Positions 50,244 through 62,862 are shown, counted from the first letter of the stretch. The stretch is DNA of 64,000 nucleotides from Pristionchus mayeri (GCA_036245805.1 BTRK01000006.1:36770901-36834900), one strand, 5' to 3'. Notes: a model not told the origin generated them from the sequence alone. Numbers and translations: made by a program.

Positions 50244-50891
50244 CTAGTGCTTGGCCATCATTCTCCTTCTCTTCTCGAGTTCCACGAGGAGGGGAGAGTG
50301 ATGGACGACGGGCGTCAGAATACGAGGACGATCCACGATGACTGTGGGGCGGAAGTACCTGCAAAGGCGCCAATTAATAAAGTGATAGGGCTAATTAGCA
50401 GGGATCTAATGAGACTCGCCTTCTCACGGGCACGTACTGCACCGGTTCGACGATCCTCTGGTAGACGGGTCGTCGCTGTATGTAGACTGTGGGTCGAGGG
50501 GCAGCTGCGACCAGAGTAGGAGCTGCGACCCCCGTGAAGTACGGAGCAGCTGCAGCACTGTAGCGGTACATGACCGGCTGCGAAAGTCGAAGTTATCGAT
50601 CAAAGACATCGAAAGGAGATACCTGATGGGCGAAGGCTCCAGAATCCACCTCGATGAACTGGCGCTTAGAGCGGTTTCTGTAATAAGCTGCATCACTTGA
50701 TGCATTGTAGAATTTACTGCAGCTAAGAACAATGCACGAGAAATTGCGGCAGTTGCACGAAATTTGGATTCAAAAACAAGACTGGGATACTGGATTAGTG
50801 TTGGCGTAGATTGGTAAGAAAAATTTGCTCACAGCTGCTGATTGGCTGCAGCGGCAGTTCCGAGAAGGGCGATGAATACGATTGTGTTCAT
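50244..50891 (-). CDS. Small secreted Arg/Val/Pro-rich protein, 128 residues
   Basis: Exons (minus) 50891-50833, 50677-50623, 50577-50420, 50358-50244. MNTIVFIALLGTAAAA is a signal peptide. The mature part carries NRSKRQFIEVDSGAF, which contains a dibasic KR that could be a processing site, an Ala-rich segment, then basic Pro/Tyr/Val sequence (VYIQRRPVYQRIVEP) and a tail ending KRRRMMAKH. The last intron needs a GC donor (GAAG|GCGAGT) to keep frame; a GT donor 8 nt upstream leads to a shifted frame with low-complexity content. The gene is first in a run of small minus-strand secreted genes at 50-56 kb. Function unknown. Confidence 0.7.
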
Positions 50892-53662
50892 GGCTGGATG
50901 AGAGAGAGGGGAGATGGACTGCCGATGAGTACTGGCATCGTGCACAGCCTTATATAGGTGACAGGCACTCGAGATGGTGGATAGCCGTTGTCTCCTCTCT
51001 CTCCGTCTCTTGCACTCCCTTGCCTCCTCTGCCAATCATGAGGTCCACATCTTTCACTTGTTTTTGCTGCTCGATGTTATGACCTCGTCTCTTGAGCGCA
51101 CTCTTATGTGTGTTTCGCGCGCGCCTCCGATTTCGATGAGTTTGCTACACTTGAGCCATTGAGGTATGCGGTGTTTGTATGAAAAAGGGGTGCACGTGTG
51201 CAGGGAAAGGGCTACTCGGATGGGCTGTTCTCTGGGCGGGCACTCACTCACCGAGATTCAAGTGCGGTGAGTAACGCAAGCGTACTCTGCTCACCGATTC
51301 TTGAGGTTCAAGAGCCACAACACTCGATTAGTCTTCCCAATGGTTCGTAAGGTCAACACTAAATATAGAGAAATGCATGTATAGAAGGGCAAACTTTCAG
51401 AGATATTTTGCTCACTTTTCGTGTGATTAGATTAGTCTTCTCGGCAGTGGAACAGGAACTTGAGAGAGAAGTGGAAACCCGATTCGTTGCTGTTACCAAT
51501 TTCATGATGTATGCTTAGACACCACAAGCTCCGCCCACTGGGCTCGGACAGTTTTCCCATCTAAAGCGAGATTTGAGGAGCACATGCGTAATTCGCGACC
51601 AAAACGGTCGACCAAAAAAGAATGCGATAGCTTTCCCCGAGACAAATCGAGTGGTTGCTCGACGAACTAGGTCTGACTCCTCTAAGTAGGTCAAAATTGA
51701 AAAAATGAGGTTTAAAAGCCGTTTATACGAAAAATTATAAGTTCGTCGGGCAATATTCATATTTAATGGTCTCATATCAGTCCAAAACGCGAAAGCAAAC
51801 GAAGATTTATACTTTCGTTTAATTGTGCTCCTCATTTGAATTTTTTTGAAGCTCCGGGAGAAATTACGTTAATTCCTAAGGAAGTTGCGCTATTATACCG
51901 TCGAGGAGGCATTGAACAGATACTGTCGGAACGATATATTCGGCTGGCTGTTTTATCGATTTATCGATTTTTATCGCGTTTTCATCGATTATTTTATGCA
52001 TTTTCTTGCTTGTTCCTAGTCTACGTGAACTGGTCTATCACTGTTCCCGTTTTGGTGCTGTTTCGATGCGTTCAACACTCATAATTGATAGGATTAGCCG
52101 GCCTGATCCGTTTTTCGCTCCATCTCTAACGCGTAAGTAAGTATTGCTGTGATTATTGATTACTCTTCTTAGCTAACCTTTATAACCTTTATGTTTTGCT
52201 ATGAATTACCTCTGTTCATGCACTCTAACGCGTTGTATACATCCGTGATGCTTTGGTTCGTCCAATTCGTCAGATTTTCCTCCGTTTTTTAGTTATTTTC
52301 CTAGTCGTATTTCTTATTTGTACGATAAAATTGGTAGGCATTTATATGGAGATAGTGGTTTCCATGTGCGCATTGTTTCTAAATTGTAAAATCTACTTTT
52401 TCAGAGCCAGAGCATCGATGGGAAGAAGACGTGAGAGAGGATGGAGTCGTCTCTTCGATCGTCAGGAGAGGTGAGACCAGTTTGGTCACCTCCATTTCCC
52501 CTAATTTACTTCGACCACCCCCCCCCCCTTTCCCAGTTAGAGTCCTCCCTAAATGATTATTGTTCGACTTGTTCGAAAATTTTCTCTGATCCACTTCCCC
52601 ACCAATTTAAACTTTCTTTGTCAGCCTGCATAGTCATTGCATTTCTTATTGTAGATCGATCTTTTATATCATAATATTCAGAGTATATCAGATATTTTAA
52701 TTCCAAAGTTTTCAATAGAGTTATTTATGACTAATTATTGTAAATTTGTTTCTTGTTCTCAGAAATTTTATCTTCTGTCGATCGTTGATCTTTGTTCTTG
52801 TGCTCAGCACGAATGTTTCCCTCGTAGGTGCTTGCCTTCGTATTTCGTCTGGTTGTTTTCCGTAGTCTGTATTTTCTCCTCCCCTACCCTCTTCTATCTT
52901 TTTATCTATCTCGGCCTTCTCTGACCACTTACAGTATCCATTGCCCCCCCCTACCGTATCCAAACCCTGTTCCCTAGTTTCCATGTCTTTCTGAGAATTA
53001 AATGGTCTGATGGCACCATTCACTCGCTTTCTTATTTTATTGTGCTAATTTCTGTTGTTTTGCGCGTGAATTGTGGCTAAGGAGCACCCCTAATCGATAA
53101 ATGTGATGTTTTTTTACTTGAATGCTCCTACAATACACACAAAAGCATCGGGGGATATCTTAAGCGAAGATTAGAACGGTATTTCACTCATTTGTATAGC
53201 GAAATCGGCGGAATAATGGAGGGGGGTGCGACAAAGGGGAGAGGAGAAGAGAGGAGAGATTGACTCCGCCCACTTTTCCTCTCGTCTCGCCTTTCCCCCC
53301 TCTCCCGTTGTGCTCGTCGCTCGTGCTTCTCGAGCTGTATCTCGCTTTAGAGATGAGATATCGATCTAATTCCAAAAGGAGGATGTTATTGAGACCCTAT
53401 GGGACCGTTTTAACCCACTTTTGTCCAGATTCCGAAACATCGGCTATCCACGTTGTGGACCCTATGTATGCTGATCATAAAAAGGTGAAATAATTGTAGT
53501 CGATTCCCACCTTACTTTGCTTGAATGGCATTTCTAGAGTGATATATTACATGGCTAGACTCTTGCGATACATAATACTATTTATTAGAGTTTCGTAGGA
53601 ACAATTATGGAACATTTCGAACAATTGGGATCGATCCTCGTCCTCCTCTAATTCAGTTGGCA
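50892..53662. other. 2.8 kb without recognised genes
   Basis: Includes the upstream region of the 50-kb gene and AT-rich DNA at 51.5-53.1 kb with T-rich runs. The frames seen (51835-51515 minus; 51836-52084 plus) have no domain or splice context. It could hold decayed repeats; none could be defined. Confidence 0.4.
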
Positions 53663-54319
53663 TCAAACGTGTCTTGACCGTTGCACTCCTTCCTCTGAAA
53701 TTCTTGATCTTTCCTTCAAAACAGTGAGTGTAAAAAGAAGAAAAAGAAGAAAAATAACAACAAACACTCACGTTCATCTCTTATTCGCTTTTCCTTTGCT
53801 CGGATGTACCCTGCAATTGAGATCTCAACTATAGACTATTGAAAGTATAGTTCATTCCAATCTCTGACCTTGCTCGAAACGATAATTGTATATAGTTGGT
53901 GCGCTACATAAAACGATCTTCCACGAACCCACAACGAGTCTCCTCGCAAAGATGATGGATACTCCGATGTGGGGCAGTCTGAGTACCCAGGCGGTCCAAT
54001 TGATCGGAGGAAGGTCCGTTGGAAAGCCATCCAATGAGCGGCCCCATTCCCAGAGGACCATCACGGTGGCCCATGCTTCCAGCAGTGGCGCTCTGTGAAT
54101 CCACAGTATTAATTCTAATGAAGCGCGTAAATCTAGTTAAACTCACGCTGCCATAAGCATCAGCATGGGAATGTACACCTGCCAAGTGTAGATGTAGTCA
54201 AAGATGCTGAATTCCGACTCGAACTTGGGCGGTTTCTCATTGCGAAGATTGGGTTCCGATCCAGCTACCATGGTTTCAGTCGAAGAGGCAGAGGATGCGT
54301 GGGACGCTTTGCTGTTCAT
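53663..54319 (-). CDS. Hypothetical small membrane-associated protein, 155 residues
   Basis: Exons (minus) 54319-54147, 54092-53869, 53810-53772, 53694-53663, all phases consistent. The N-terminus is Ser/Ala-rich and hydrophilic, followed by FDYIYTWQVYIPMLMLMAA and a second hydrophobic region LPHIGVSIIFARRLVVGSW, KIVLCSAP; the end is charged (RAKEKRIRDEQEGVQ). Two or three membrane-embedded stretches are likely. There is no signal peptide. In the last exon a second frame (RSATVKTRLMPTELEED) is open for about 140 nt; it does not match the phase of the preceding exon but could be an alternative C-terminus. No family recognised. Confidence 0.55.
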
Positions 54320-55142
54320 TGGCGTCTTGCTACTCTTTGCACTAATCAATTTACGATCAGCAGAGTCGCGAACTGATAGTCGGGGTTCTCTTCACTTCTT
54401 TCGTGTCGATTGCTACGTTTTGTCTCTCTAAACGCGGCGCATTCCGTCGATATTCGATCGAGTGCTCTCTTTACTCTATCCAACAGAAAAATTTATTGAA
54501 TTATACAAAAATCTTGATTCGAACGAGATATAATGATGAGAATTTAATCTCACACTGAGGTAGATTCAATGTTGCGAAATATGTCAAAACATACCGAAAT
54601 ATTCGCTACAGACTGGACTCGGACGTTCATTTGCACACTAAGTGAATGGTACGCGTAGGACAATAGAAGGACGATTTGTCTCAGGACTGTTACTTGGGTG
54701 ATTCAGATCTTGTCCGCATGAGGCAGATCTGCGAAAATTGAAAGGCTGAACGTATTGTTGATCATGATATCGTCTTATCGTGGAAATTTCTAGATCATGG
54801 GATTATGGGAATTCTGAAATTTAGTTGTATGTAAAAAATCATGAGGCTTCTTTCGACTAATTGCAACAGTATAACAAAATGCTGACTGTTAGACTGAAGA
54901 TGGGGGAAGGGCAGGTAGATGAGAACATCTATTTATTCATCGATTATATTCTTCGAACTCCCAAGATTTGGCTCAAAGCAACTAGCGTGTTTATCTGCAG
55001 TGTCATCTACTCTAAGTAGTAGTTTCTCAAGGTTGAACCATTGCATGCCATTCATTGCAAAACGTAAACATTCAAGAGGGATTGCGCACATTTTATCCAA
55101 ACGATGAATAGTTGTCAAGAATTTATTTGAAAGAAGTAGTAG

Positions 55143-55482
55143 TCAATGGCCTAGGATGACCGTTCTTGTTATGATGGTTTGTACTGGTGGTCCCCAACGG
55201 CGCCAGGGGGGTCGGCGCCAAGGTGGTCGTCTCCAGCCGTAGAAGGGAGGAGGTGGGGGAGGACCATACATCGGCGGTCCGTAACCCCATCGACGCACGC
55301 GCGATGGTTCATCAGCAGAGCTGCATTGAAGAAGTACGTCCTAACCAAAAAAGTCCTAGAGAAGCATAGCAAAGGCGACGCACATATGAAACAATGCATT
55401 GAAGTGCTTCATAGGAATAAAGTCAAACTCACGAATGAACGACGATGAGAATCAGTGAGCAGAGCAGTGAGAGTAGGTTCAT
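55143..55482 (-). CDS. Secreted Trp/Arg/Pro-rich peptide, 75 residues
   Basis: Exons (minus) 55482-55433 and 55320-55143. MNLLSLLCSLILIVVHS is a signal peptide. The short mature part is RRWGYGPPMYGPPPPPPF, then YGWRRPPWRRPPWRRW, ending PPVQTIITRTVILGH. The tandem RRPPW units make it strongly cationic and tryptophan-rich, a composition shared with antimicrobial peptides and with nematode epidermal peptide families, but this is only a composition argument. The C-terminal T-x-x-T-R-T pattern recurs in the gene at 56 kb, suggesting that the two are related. Small two-exon structure with the intron directly after the signal peptide is also shared. Confidence 0.8.
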
Positions 55483-55879
55483 CGTGAGTAACACTGGACA
55501 ACTGACTGTTCGCTCTCCTGCACTCGGAAACTTTTATACGTGCACCCAACTTCCTCCCACGATCCTTCGTCACGAGTTCAATTCGACGAACCTCGAACGG
55601 CCATTTTCGACTTGAAATCCCTTGCTTAGAAAATCGCTTCTCTCTCAAGGTTGAACGATCTCAAAGCCTCCCCATGCTTGCGATGGTAAATTCAATGAAT
55701 GAATGCGATCACACATCACATCGCCCCCGATTTACCCCATTTACGACCAACTTAGTTTCTATCGTTCCCCTAACCCTCGTTGCCAACGCATTGAAACACA
55801 AATGAAGACACAATCATTTATCGATTGATTTGTCATTGAAGGTACAGATAGATGGGTCGGGACGACATTCAGGGCATAT

Positions 55880-56314
55880 TTAACCGTTGAAGGTGGTGAT
55901 GGTGCGGGTGATGGTGGAAGGTCCTCCGAATCCGTTGTTGAATCCTCCATGAGGGCCGTGGAATCCGGGTCCGCGGTTGAATCCTCCGTTGAAGCCGTTG
56001 TTGAAGCCTCTAGGTCCAAATCCGTTGTTGAATCCGCCTCGTCCAAATCCGGGTCTGGACTCGGTGACGATGGTCTTCGTGACGACGGGACCGTGTCCAT
56101 GGAATCCGGGTCCGAAACCGAACTGGGCGCTGCAAGATATCGAGAATAACTTCAATGCATACAGTGTCAATTCAATAAGGTCAAGGCGGGGTCGTGGCGC
56201 GCCTTGTTCTAAGCTTGAAGCACCGTCCTATAGTACTCGAATAAATTATGGAAAGACATACCTAGCGCAGAGGACGAGTCCGAGAAGGGCGAAGATGGTG
56301 AAAAGGGCGTTCAT
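55880..56314 (-). CDS. Secreted Gly/Phe/Asn-rich protein, 100 residues
   Basis: Exons (minus) 56314-56262 and 56129-55880. MNALFTIFALLGLVLC is a signal peptide. The mature chain is built of short GFNNGF, GFGP and PGFHG repeats, with PVVTKTIVTES near the start and PSTITRTITTFNG at the end. It has no cysteines after the signal peptide. Composition resembles nematode cuticle-associated or innate-immunity Gly-rich peptides; the true role is unknown. The Thr-rich tail and intron position match the neighbouring peptide gene at 55 kb, so they probably arose by duplication and divergence of the central repeats. Confidence 0.85.
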
Positions 56315-56617
56315 TGCTGCTGAGTGAGACACTGATCTCCCGCTCTTGCCCGGGCCCTTTTATTCCTCCCTCCCCCACCATCAATGGTCTCAGCATCGCT
56401 CTCCTAATCTGCGCTCTCTCTTGGTCAATGAAGGAACTCCAGTTAAAAACTGCATCTCTCGCCCTGCTTAGCTACAATTCACAAGGCGATTTCGAGCGTT
56501 CTTAGAAGGGAACTCGCACGAGGTTTTACTCGAGTTTTTGACAATGGCGGAAAAGACGAGAACAAAGAGATCAAGGCCGAGATGTGCTAAGAGCTCGTGC
56601 GATTCCAAATTTTCAGA

Positions 56618-59600
56618 ATGAACTCGATCTTTTCAGAATGTGACAGAGGGCGCGCATTTCGGGATCAGCACGACGATGATGATCTCGAGGGTAAGCTGCT
56701 ATTGATAGACTATCGAATATGGTACTCTCCTTTATTGCGTCTTTCATCTTCTTTTTTCTCTCATTGTTCAGTGCTGACCATTTCCAACTTTCACCTGAGC
56801 TTCGAAAATCGAAAGCGATGTTGAAAGAATGCGATGAAGAATGTCAAATTGCAGTTCGAACAGCTATCGTCAGACGCTCAGAGTTCATGTCCACCGCGAA
56901 GGTTCGCGAGGTATCGTGCACCCGAGCCTATTTCCGTCCCTCTCTTAGGCAATTAGATGCGGATCTTTGCGTGACTCTCTGGTCACCGAAAGACTATCTC
57001 GGTTCCGCAGTACCGATGGCCAATAGATCGGCGTGGTACGGAGAAGATGAGCGTGATCACGAACAGTTTACTGCTTCTAATGTTGAAATATCATAAACAA
57101 GCGATAAACAATGAATATACATAACGCATTTTGAGGGAGATGTTCGTGAAGCGTCCGGCGCGATTGAAAAAGCAGAAGACAATGGAGGAAAAGGTCGTCC
57201 AACTGTCCCCTATCAACGGCAACTACTGCACGGTATCAAGAGTTATCAGGACGAAACAATTGACCTTCACCAGATCCTCGAGAAGGGTTCCCTCTCTCCC
57301 CTCACTCCATGCGAATCTCCTCTCCTTCTCAAATCAGTGCAGAACGAGAGTGAAGGCCCCTACTTCCAGTTCAAGATCAGACGCAGAAACTGCATCCGGT
57401 GAGCAGTTTCGAAAAGTGAGCTGTGGCTACCGATTGTTGTCTCCCCTCCCCTTCCCCATACCATCGATGAATCACGCAATTTTGGCTTCTCATAGCAAAA
57501 CCTGTGACGAGGCGACGGACGAGCGAAAGTGAGCAACATATTATCGGAGAAATATTCCTCCCTCGGTTTTTCCTGCTCCGACACCTATCTTTTTCGATTC
57601 TCGATTGAATTTTTACTCGATATGTTCAATTCGTAGTCCCGCTAAAAATAGGGAGTTGCACAATTATTGAACAAGTGCAAAACACTTGTGTATCTCGACG
57701 AATAAAAGTGTTGGGGGAAATCTCTCTGTACTAACCCTTGTCCTCGAAAACAATTTTCTAGCCTTTCGCTCGTAACACCCGCGCACTTTGCCGTCAATAT
57801 TGCTGAGTACACTTCAATCAGCGCTAAAGGAAACACGGAAGTCTCACTAATATTGTTGTGCATTATTCCCATCCCATTCCCTCTTTTGGCATGGATTAGC
57901 ATCGTAAGCGCGTGTTTCACCACCTCTTCTCTACTCCAAAGCTCATCGCATCTTCCCTTTCACGCTTGTTCAAACATCTCCACTCTTTTGTGCGAGTAGA
58001 CAGTAAAAGAAAACGAGAGGGTGAAGATGAGAGAGAGCGAAAACGATTGTGCGCCATCGCATCCTGCTTTTATTTCGATAGATTATGATTCATCCTCCTA
58101 AACTGAGCCATTCGACAGTGACATTCACTCTCTCTCGGGGTGTTCTCTCTGTTCCTTTTTACGAATGCAAATCCTCTTGTTTTCACTCTGCTTCGTATTC
58201 GATTGTTTCTATTTGCAGTGAGCGCGACCCGGCTACAAGCAGCAGGAAAGACGAGGTACTTCTTCCTTCCCTTTGAGTGTGACCGAGGAAGAGATTGAGA
58301 GAGTGATAGGGAACAGCCAATCTAACTAGGTTCTCTACGAGAGAGAAGGAGATCAGGGAAAGTTCAGAGGAGAGAGAGAAGAGAGTGAGATGATGTCAAT
58401 CGATTATTCGTTCCTTGAAGGGCGAGAGGGAGAAAGCGAGGAGGAAGGATCGAGCAGCGATCATCCGAAAGAGTACTCTGGAACAGATTAAGAAGCAGGT
58501 CAGTCGAGGGGATGGGACCTCTCTCGAATAAGAAACCCTGGCAGAATGAAGAGCTCGCCACTGCAGCGAAGCCGATGTTGTTCGATACTGCTCTAATTAT
58601 CGCGATAGAAAGGGGGTGAGTGGAGTCATTGAAATGGCGAGAACCATGGGGGATGATTCACGAGTGTTTGTTGATTGCCGATGTTTCAAGAGGGGACGGA
58701 TCCGCCAGACAGCACCCCCAGATCAACTTCGTTTTCGGACAACACCCTAAAGATGGTTAGACTAGATGGGAGAGCTCAAAGATAGAAGGTCATGTTTTAG
58801 AAAAATGCAGCTACATTTTGTACCCGGACGCGTCGCACGCAATGCCCTTGAGAAGAGGGACGACCACACTCGATCCATCGGATCACTCCTTCTTCGTAGC
58901 CCTCACCGATGAGAACGGACTGCGGTACGCTGGTTTTTAGTGGAGTTCGAAATTAGGGCACCGTCTCTTTATTGTTCTAGTACAGTCCCTCTTGACCGAT
59001 TGAGTTGGTAGACAATAAATAGAGTGAAGAGAATGTGGTACCGTTACTCGATCTTTAGTACTTCGGAATTTCGATTCTGAGTGACAGAATAATTGATTGG
59101 CTTACACGGTAATAATTAGATCCAAGCCAATTCCTTTACAGAACTTACGCGTACTGCATCAAGTTCGAACCGGCCGCGTCAGAAATCGAGCCGTGTGAGC
59201 GAATTCTTAAGTTCTTCATATTTTTCATATTAAAATGAAAAACAATTATGAATAATTAAGTTTTCTATCCGTGCGTGTTCGCACTGATCACTCGAATTCG
59301 CGATCCCGCCTTCTACTTCGAGCTGGCGAGGAGGGCCATCCAGCACATTGGCGAAGCGAGCATCCTCAAGAACTTCCTCAGCGTCGTCAGAGACCAACCA
59401 CACCCAAGGAGAGGTGAGATAGAGCAGGAAGAGAGATGATGGAGAGAGAGAATAAGCAGGAGGAATGCTAGTGATCAACCAGAAGAACGAGAGGGGAGAC
59501 TACTGCAAGAGATCCGAGATATGCACATTCGGATGCGAACCGAGGATGAAGATGGTCAGTTTAATGGAAAAGCACATCTCAGATTTCTTCGCAACTGCTC

Positions 59601-61791
59601 TAGTTTGTGAAATAAATCTTAGAAAATCTGCTACGAATTACATCCAATGACAATGATTGAAGAACATTTTTTTATTTCTGATAAGCTGGGAAGTCTTTTT
59701 CAATCGTTTGCCATGAAATGAGTCTCTAATTCAGGGCTGGAGCGTCAACGACCTGGTTCGGAAGCTGACACCCGAATGGACGGCATGCATCATCGCAGCG
59801 GTGCTGGCGGAGCAGCGAGTACTCATCACGGGAAGCAGTGTGAGTGATTATGCGATATTTCCCCCACAACTATACCACCTGTATGGATAACTAAATTCAA
59901 TATCCTTGTGTGTGTGATACACAGTTTATTTTTTTGAGAATGGTTTGGCTTATTGTAGGTTCATTTTTGCTAAAGTTTTGATATTATCGGAATGATTGAC
60001 TGATTGCAGGTGCACGAAGTGACTCGAGCAGCCCAAGCGATCGATGCCCTTCTCCGTCCCTTCGAGTGGCCCTTCTGCTTCATTCCCTGCATCCCCGATA
60101 ACATCGTCGAGTTTTGCGAGAATCCCTCGCCCTATCTCATCGGCATTTTGAGGTGACTGATAAATTCATTAGTCAAAATGTTTAAAGAAATATTAAAGGT
60201 GCAACTTGGAAAAGGTGAAGGACCTCGTAGTGGAAGACTCGCTAGGCAAGGACGATTGGCAGAAGAAGCAGGTAAGCAACAGCAATGAATATAATATGTT
60301 ATGTACACATTTCATATATCGAATAAGTTCAGTAATTGCTGAAATAGATGGTATTATTATGCAATGTAAGATCTAGGTTCAACGAAGTTGGTGTCTCAAT
60401 GAATAGCCTTTTTGAGACAGACTTTGCACTCTTCGACATCGACCGAGGGCTCATCAATCCGATTCCTCTCTCGTTCAAGAACAACAAGCACTTTGAGGAG
60501 CACGACTCACACTTCAGACGTGAGAATTTTGTTTAATTTTTAATTATTATTATGAAAATGTAGAACATTTCATCATAAATTGCTTTAGATCTCGACGAAA
60601 AGGAGCGCGAAACGCATCTCCGTTTGAAAAACTGCTACACTTACTGCAAGCGAGTGGGCATGCCTCGAAAGGTAGCCAACAATTTACTTTCCGTGCCTTT
60701 AGCAACAACAAATTGATATTTTTAGGTGACGAAGAACCTCGTTCAACTGCTGGAAAGGGGACTGGAGAAGAGCAAGAGCGAATTCGACATCGAGACATGT
60801 ACTGAGGTAAGATAATGAGCAGAAATTGGGTCGAAACGAGCGTTCAGAGTATGCTGACCTGGTATGCGACACTCTTCGGCCACTACAAGAGCTCCGGTGC
60901 AACGACGAAGTGGGATAGAGACACAAAAGTGAGTAAAACATCTAAAATATCGAAAAAAAACTCCACAAAACGGATTCACGCGTATCATTGAAGATCTATG
61001 TATGTTCTGTGCTCATTTGTCAGTGCTTTTGAAAGTCATCAACTATTTCTTGTAGATGATGCTGATCGAAAAGCAATCTCAGCCCAGTCGCCGGGACTAC
61101 CTCGAGTACCTCGTGGAGAGTGCTATGTTCAACATGTGGATTGAGCGACGAGTGAGTTTCCCGAGCATGAGGCACCAGGTCGGATGGGAACACGATACAG
61201 TAAACACTGCAGGCCATTTTCTCTACTCCCTTAGTTCCCATCCGACTCGCCTGCACAGCACGAGATTTCACAATGAGTTTTGTTTATCCCCGCCTCATTT
61301 TCTACTTCTATCTACTGCTGGATTCTCTTTGACGGGCTTATGTAGCTGCGCATGGTTAATGTCGAGCTTCTCCTCCCCTTGGCTTCGCTCTCCTTTAGCA
61401 TGCGCGTCCCTTCTCCAGCATGCATTCATCGCATGCTGATCGCTCCTTCGTTTGAGGTCACCGGCTATAACGTCGCTAAGATACTGGGTGACACAACACG
61501 CGATATGGTTCAGTTCATGCAAAATGTGCTCATGTGCTTGGAGATAACCACAATTAGCGATCCGGCGCCTGGGTTTCCCAGGTTCTCGCAGGTAGATGAG
61601 AGTGTGGGTGATCGTCGATGAAGACGTCGTCGTTGCAGCACAAAGCGGGCGATCGACTGGTGAATCCCGCAGAGGAATTGGAGATGATCGACGCCATCTT
61701 CGAGCAGATCTCCGATGTACAGAACTACAAGAGGAAGAAGCCCGTCAAACACGCATTCGGGAAGATTTTCGGTTCATCGAGGAGGAACTAA
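56618..61791 (+). CDS. DENN-domain protein, DENND2-like Rab GEF, 20 exons
   Basis: Exons 56618-56690, 57140-57398, 58219-58255, 58330-58384, 58458-58498, 58545-58615, 58691-58755, 58801-58924, 59142-59194, 59261-59413, 59460-59554, 59735-59839, 60010-60152, 60199-60271, 60348-60519, 60589-60671, 60726-60806, 60848-60928, 61056-61151, 61639-61791; 670 residues. uDENN about 165-265 (KPMLFDTALIIAIE, DHSFFVALTDENGLRTYAYC); core DENN about 345-455 (AAVLAEQRVLITGSS, RPFEWPFCFIPCIPDN, CENPSPYLIGIL); dDENN about 460-600 (FALFDIDRGLI). DENN modules catalyse GDP release from Rab GTPases at membranes. A long N-terminal extension before the domain resembles DENND2 layout. The DENN exons are secure; exons 1-5 are less so (exon 2 uses a GGGAG acceptor). 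The C-terminal end is basic. Confidence 0.85.
56719..57096 (+). other. Unassigned 125-codon open frame in DENN gene intron 1
   Basis: A plus-strand frame between the first and second proposed DENN exons. It contains ELRKSKAMLKECDEECQIAV and ends before a TAA. It starts with a hydrophobic run that looks like a splice-acceptor tract and not a signal peptide. No exon boundaries fit the DENN phases. It may be an alternative first exon, a small gene, or chance. Confidence 0.3.
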
Positions 61792-62140
61792 TGTAAGCTA
61801 CCATAGAAATGTCTTATCTTCATGATATCCTCATGCTGTCATCTCATAACTTTTCATCTCATAAACACCTCTTGTCTACAGATACTGTCCCTGGTGTGAT
61901 GAGCTTTACTTATAAATAACAATCTATCCTGGTTCCACATATTGTCCATCTCGCCCTCCACTCTCTGGTATCTTCTCCATGTGGTATCGCCTCCTCATTC
62001 GCTTTAGAATAGCTTCCCGAGCTTTATAAATAAGGATAGAAGCCTTAGTTCACATATTGATCTCGTGGTTTACGTATGAGGCAATTGTACGATTTTCGTT
62101 GTTTATGAGAATGTAAATAAAGGAGATTTTGGAACTTCCT

Positions 62141-62751
62141 TCATAGATTGTACCAGAACGTCAGATTGAGCCTCGAGTTGAATTTGAAGATTCGTGATAT
62201 TTTGTCTTTTTCCTGGAAAATGCAGTTTGAAGATGCAGGTGTAGTTAACTTACATATGCCTTCAATTTCTTCTCAAGTCGATTCAAGTAGTGAGCCATGA
62301 TTGTATTGACATTTGCGTTATGATTCGATAGCATGCCAAGATTGTCGATCTATGTCGAGCAAACGTAAATTAGATCGAAAAAATTGACTAACAACTCTTC
62401 GCATCATTTGCTCGTATGTTCCTTCCTCGTAAGATTTCGTGCCCGGTTTATCAGCCTCGACAAGCGCCTCAACAACAGTACGCCCTACGAGAATTGAATC
62501 AGGATCACCTGGAACTTTATCACAGTCATGAGCATGTCCAGCACCCAATTTTTGAACTCTTCGTAGGTGACGATGCAGTCATGGTTGAGATCCCATTCGG
62601 AGAAGGCGAGAATTCCTGAAAAGAGGATATAGTGAAACAGATGGTTAAAGATGAAGCACGCACCTGTTTGATAGCTCTTCTCGAGTGGTTCAGTATTGAC
62701 TGGTGCGAGGAAGAAGTAGAGGAGCAGCGCTGTTCTCCCTAGTCCCATCAT
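62141..62751 (-). CDS. Secreted EF-hand protein, 144 residues
   Basis: Exons (minus) 62751-62664, 62615-62509, 62467-62396, 62349-62254, 62212-62141. MMGLGRTALLLYFFLAPVNT is a signal peptide, so the protein acts in the secretory path or outside the cell. One EF-hand loop is clear: DLNHDCIVTYEE at 38-49, with ligands D, N, D and E at positions 1, 3, 5 and 12; position 6 is Cys instead of the usual Gly. A charged helical part follows (NRLEKKLKAYEKDKI) and the chain ends TFWYNL. Intron 2 has a TTGAG acceptor and is 41 nt. A paralogous C-terminus is present at 63.8 kb. It is convergent with the DENN gene. Confidence 0.8.
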
Positions 62752-62862
62752 CGCTCGATTGATTCCGGGAGTGTCATCTAATTCCCTTCGAAAGGTTCCA
62801 ATCTCGAGGTGTTAGTCACACCACCGCGTTCCGATTGCTGTCCTTCCACTTTTTGCTCAAAG

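Noticed and set aside
51515..51835. 106-codon minus-strand frame
   Set aside because: No domain, no joining exons; mixed hydrophobic and basic content with no clear support.
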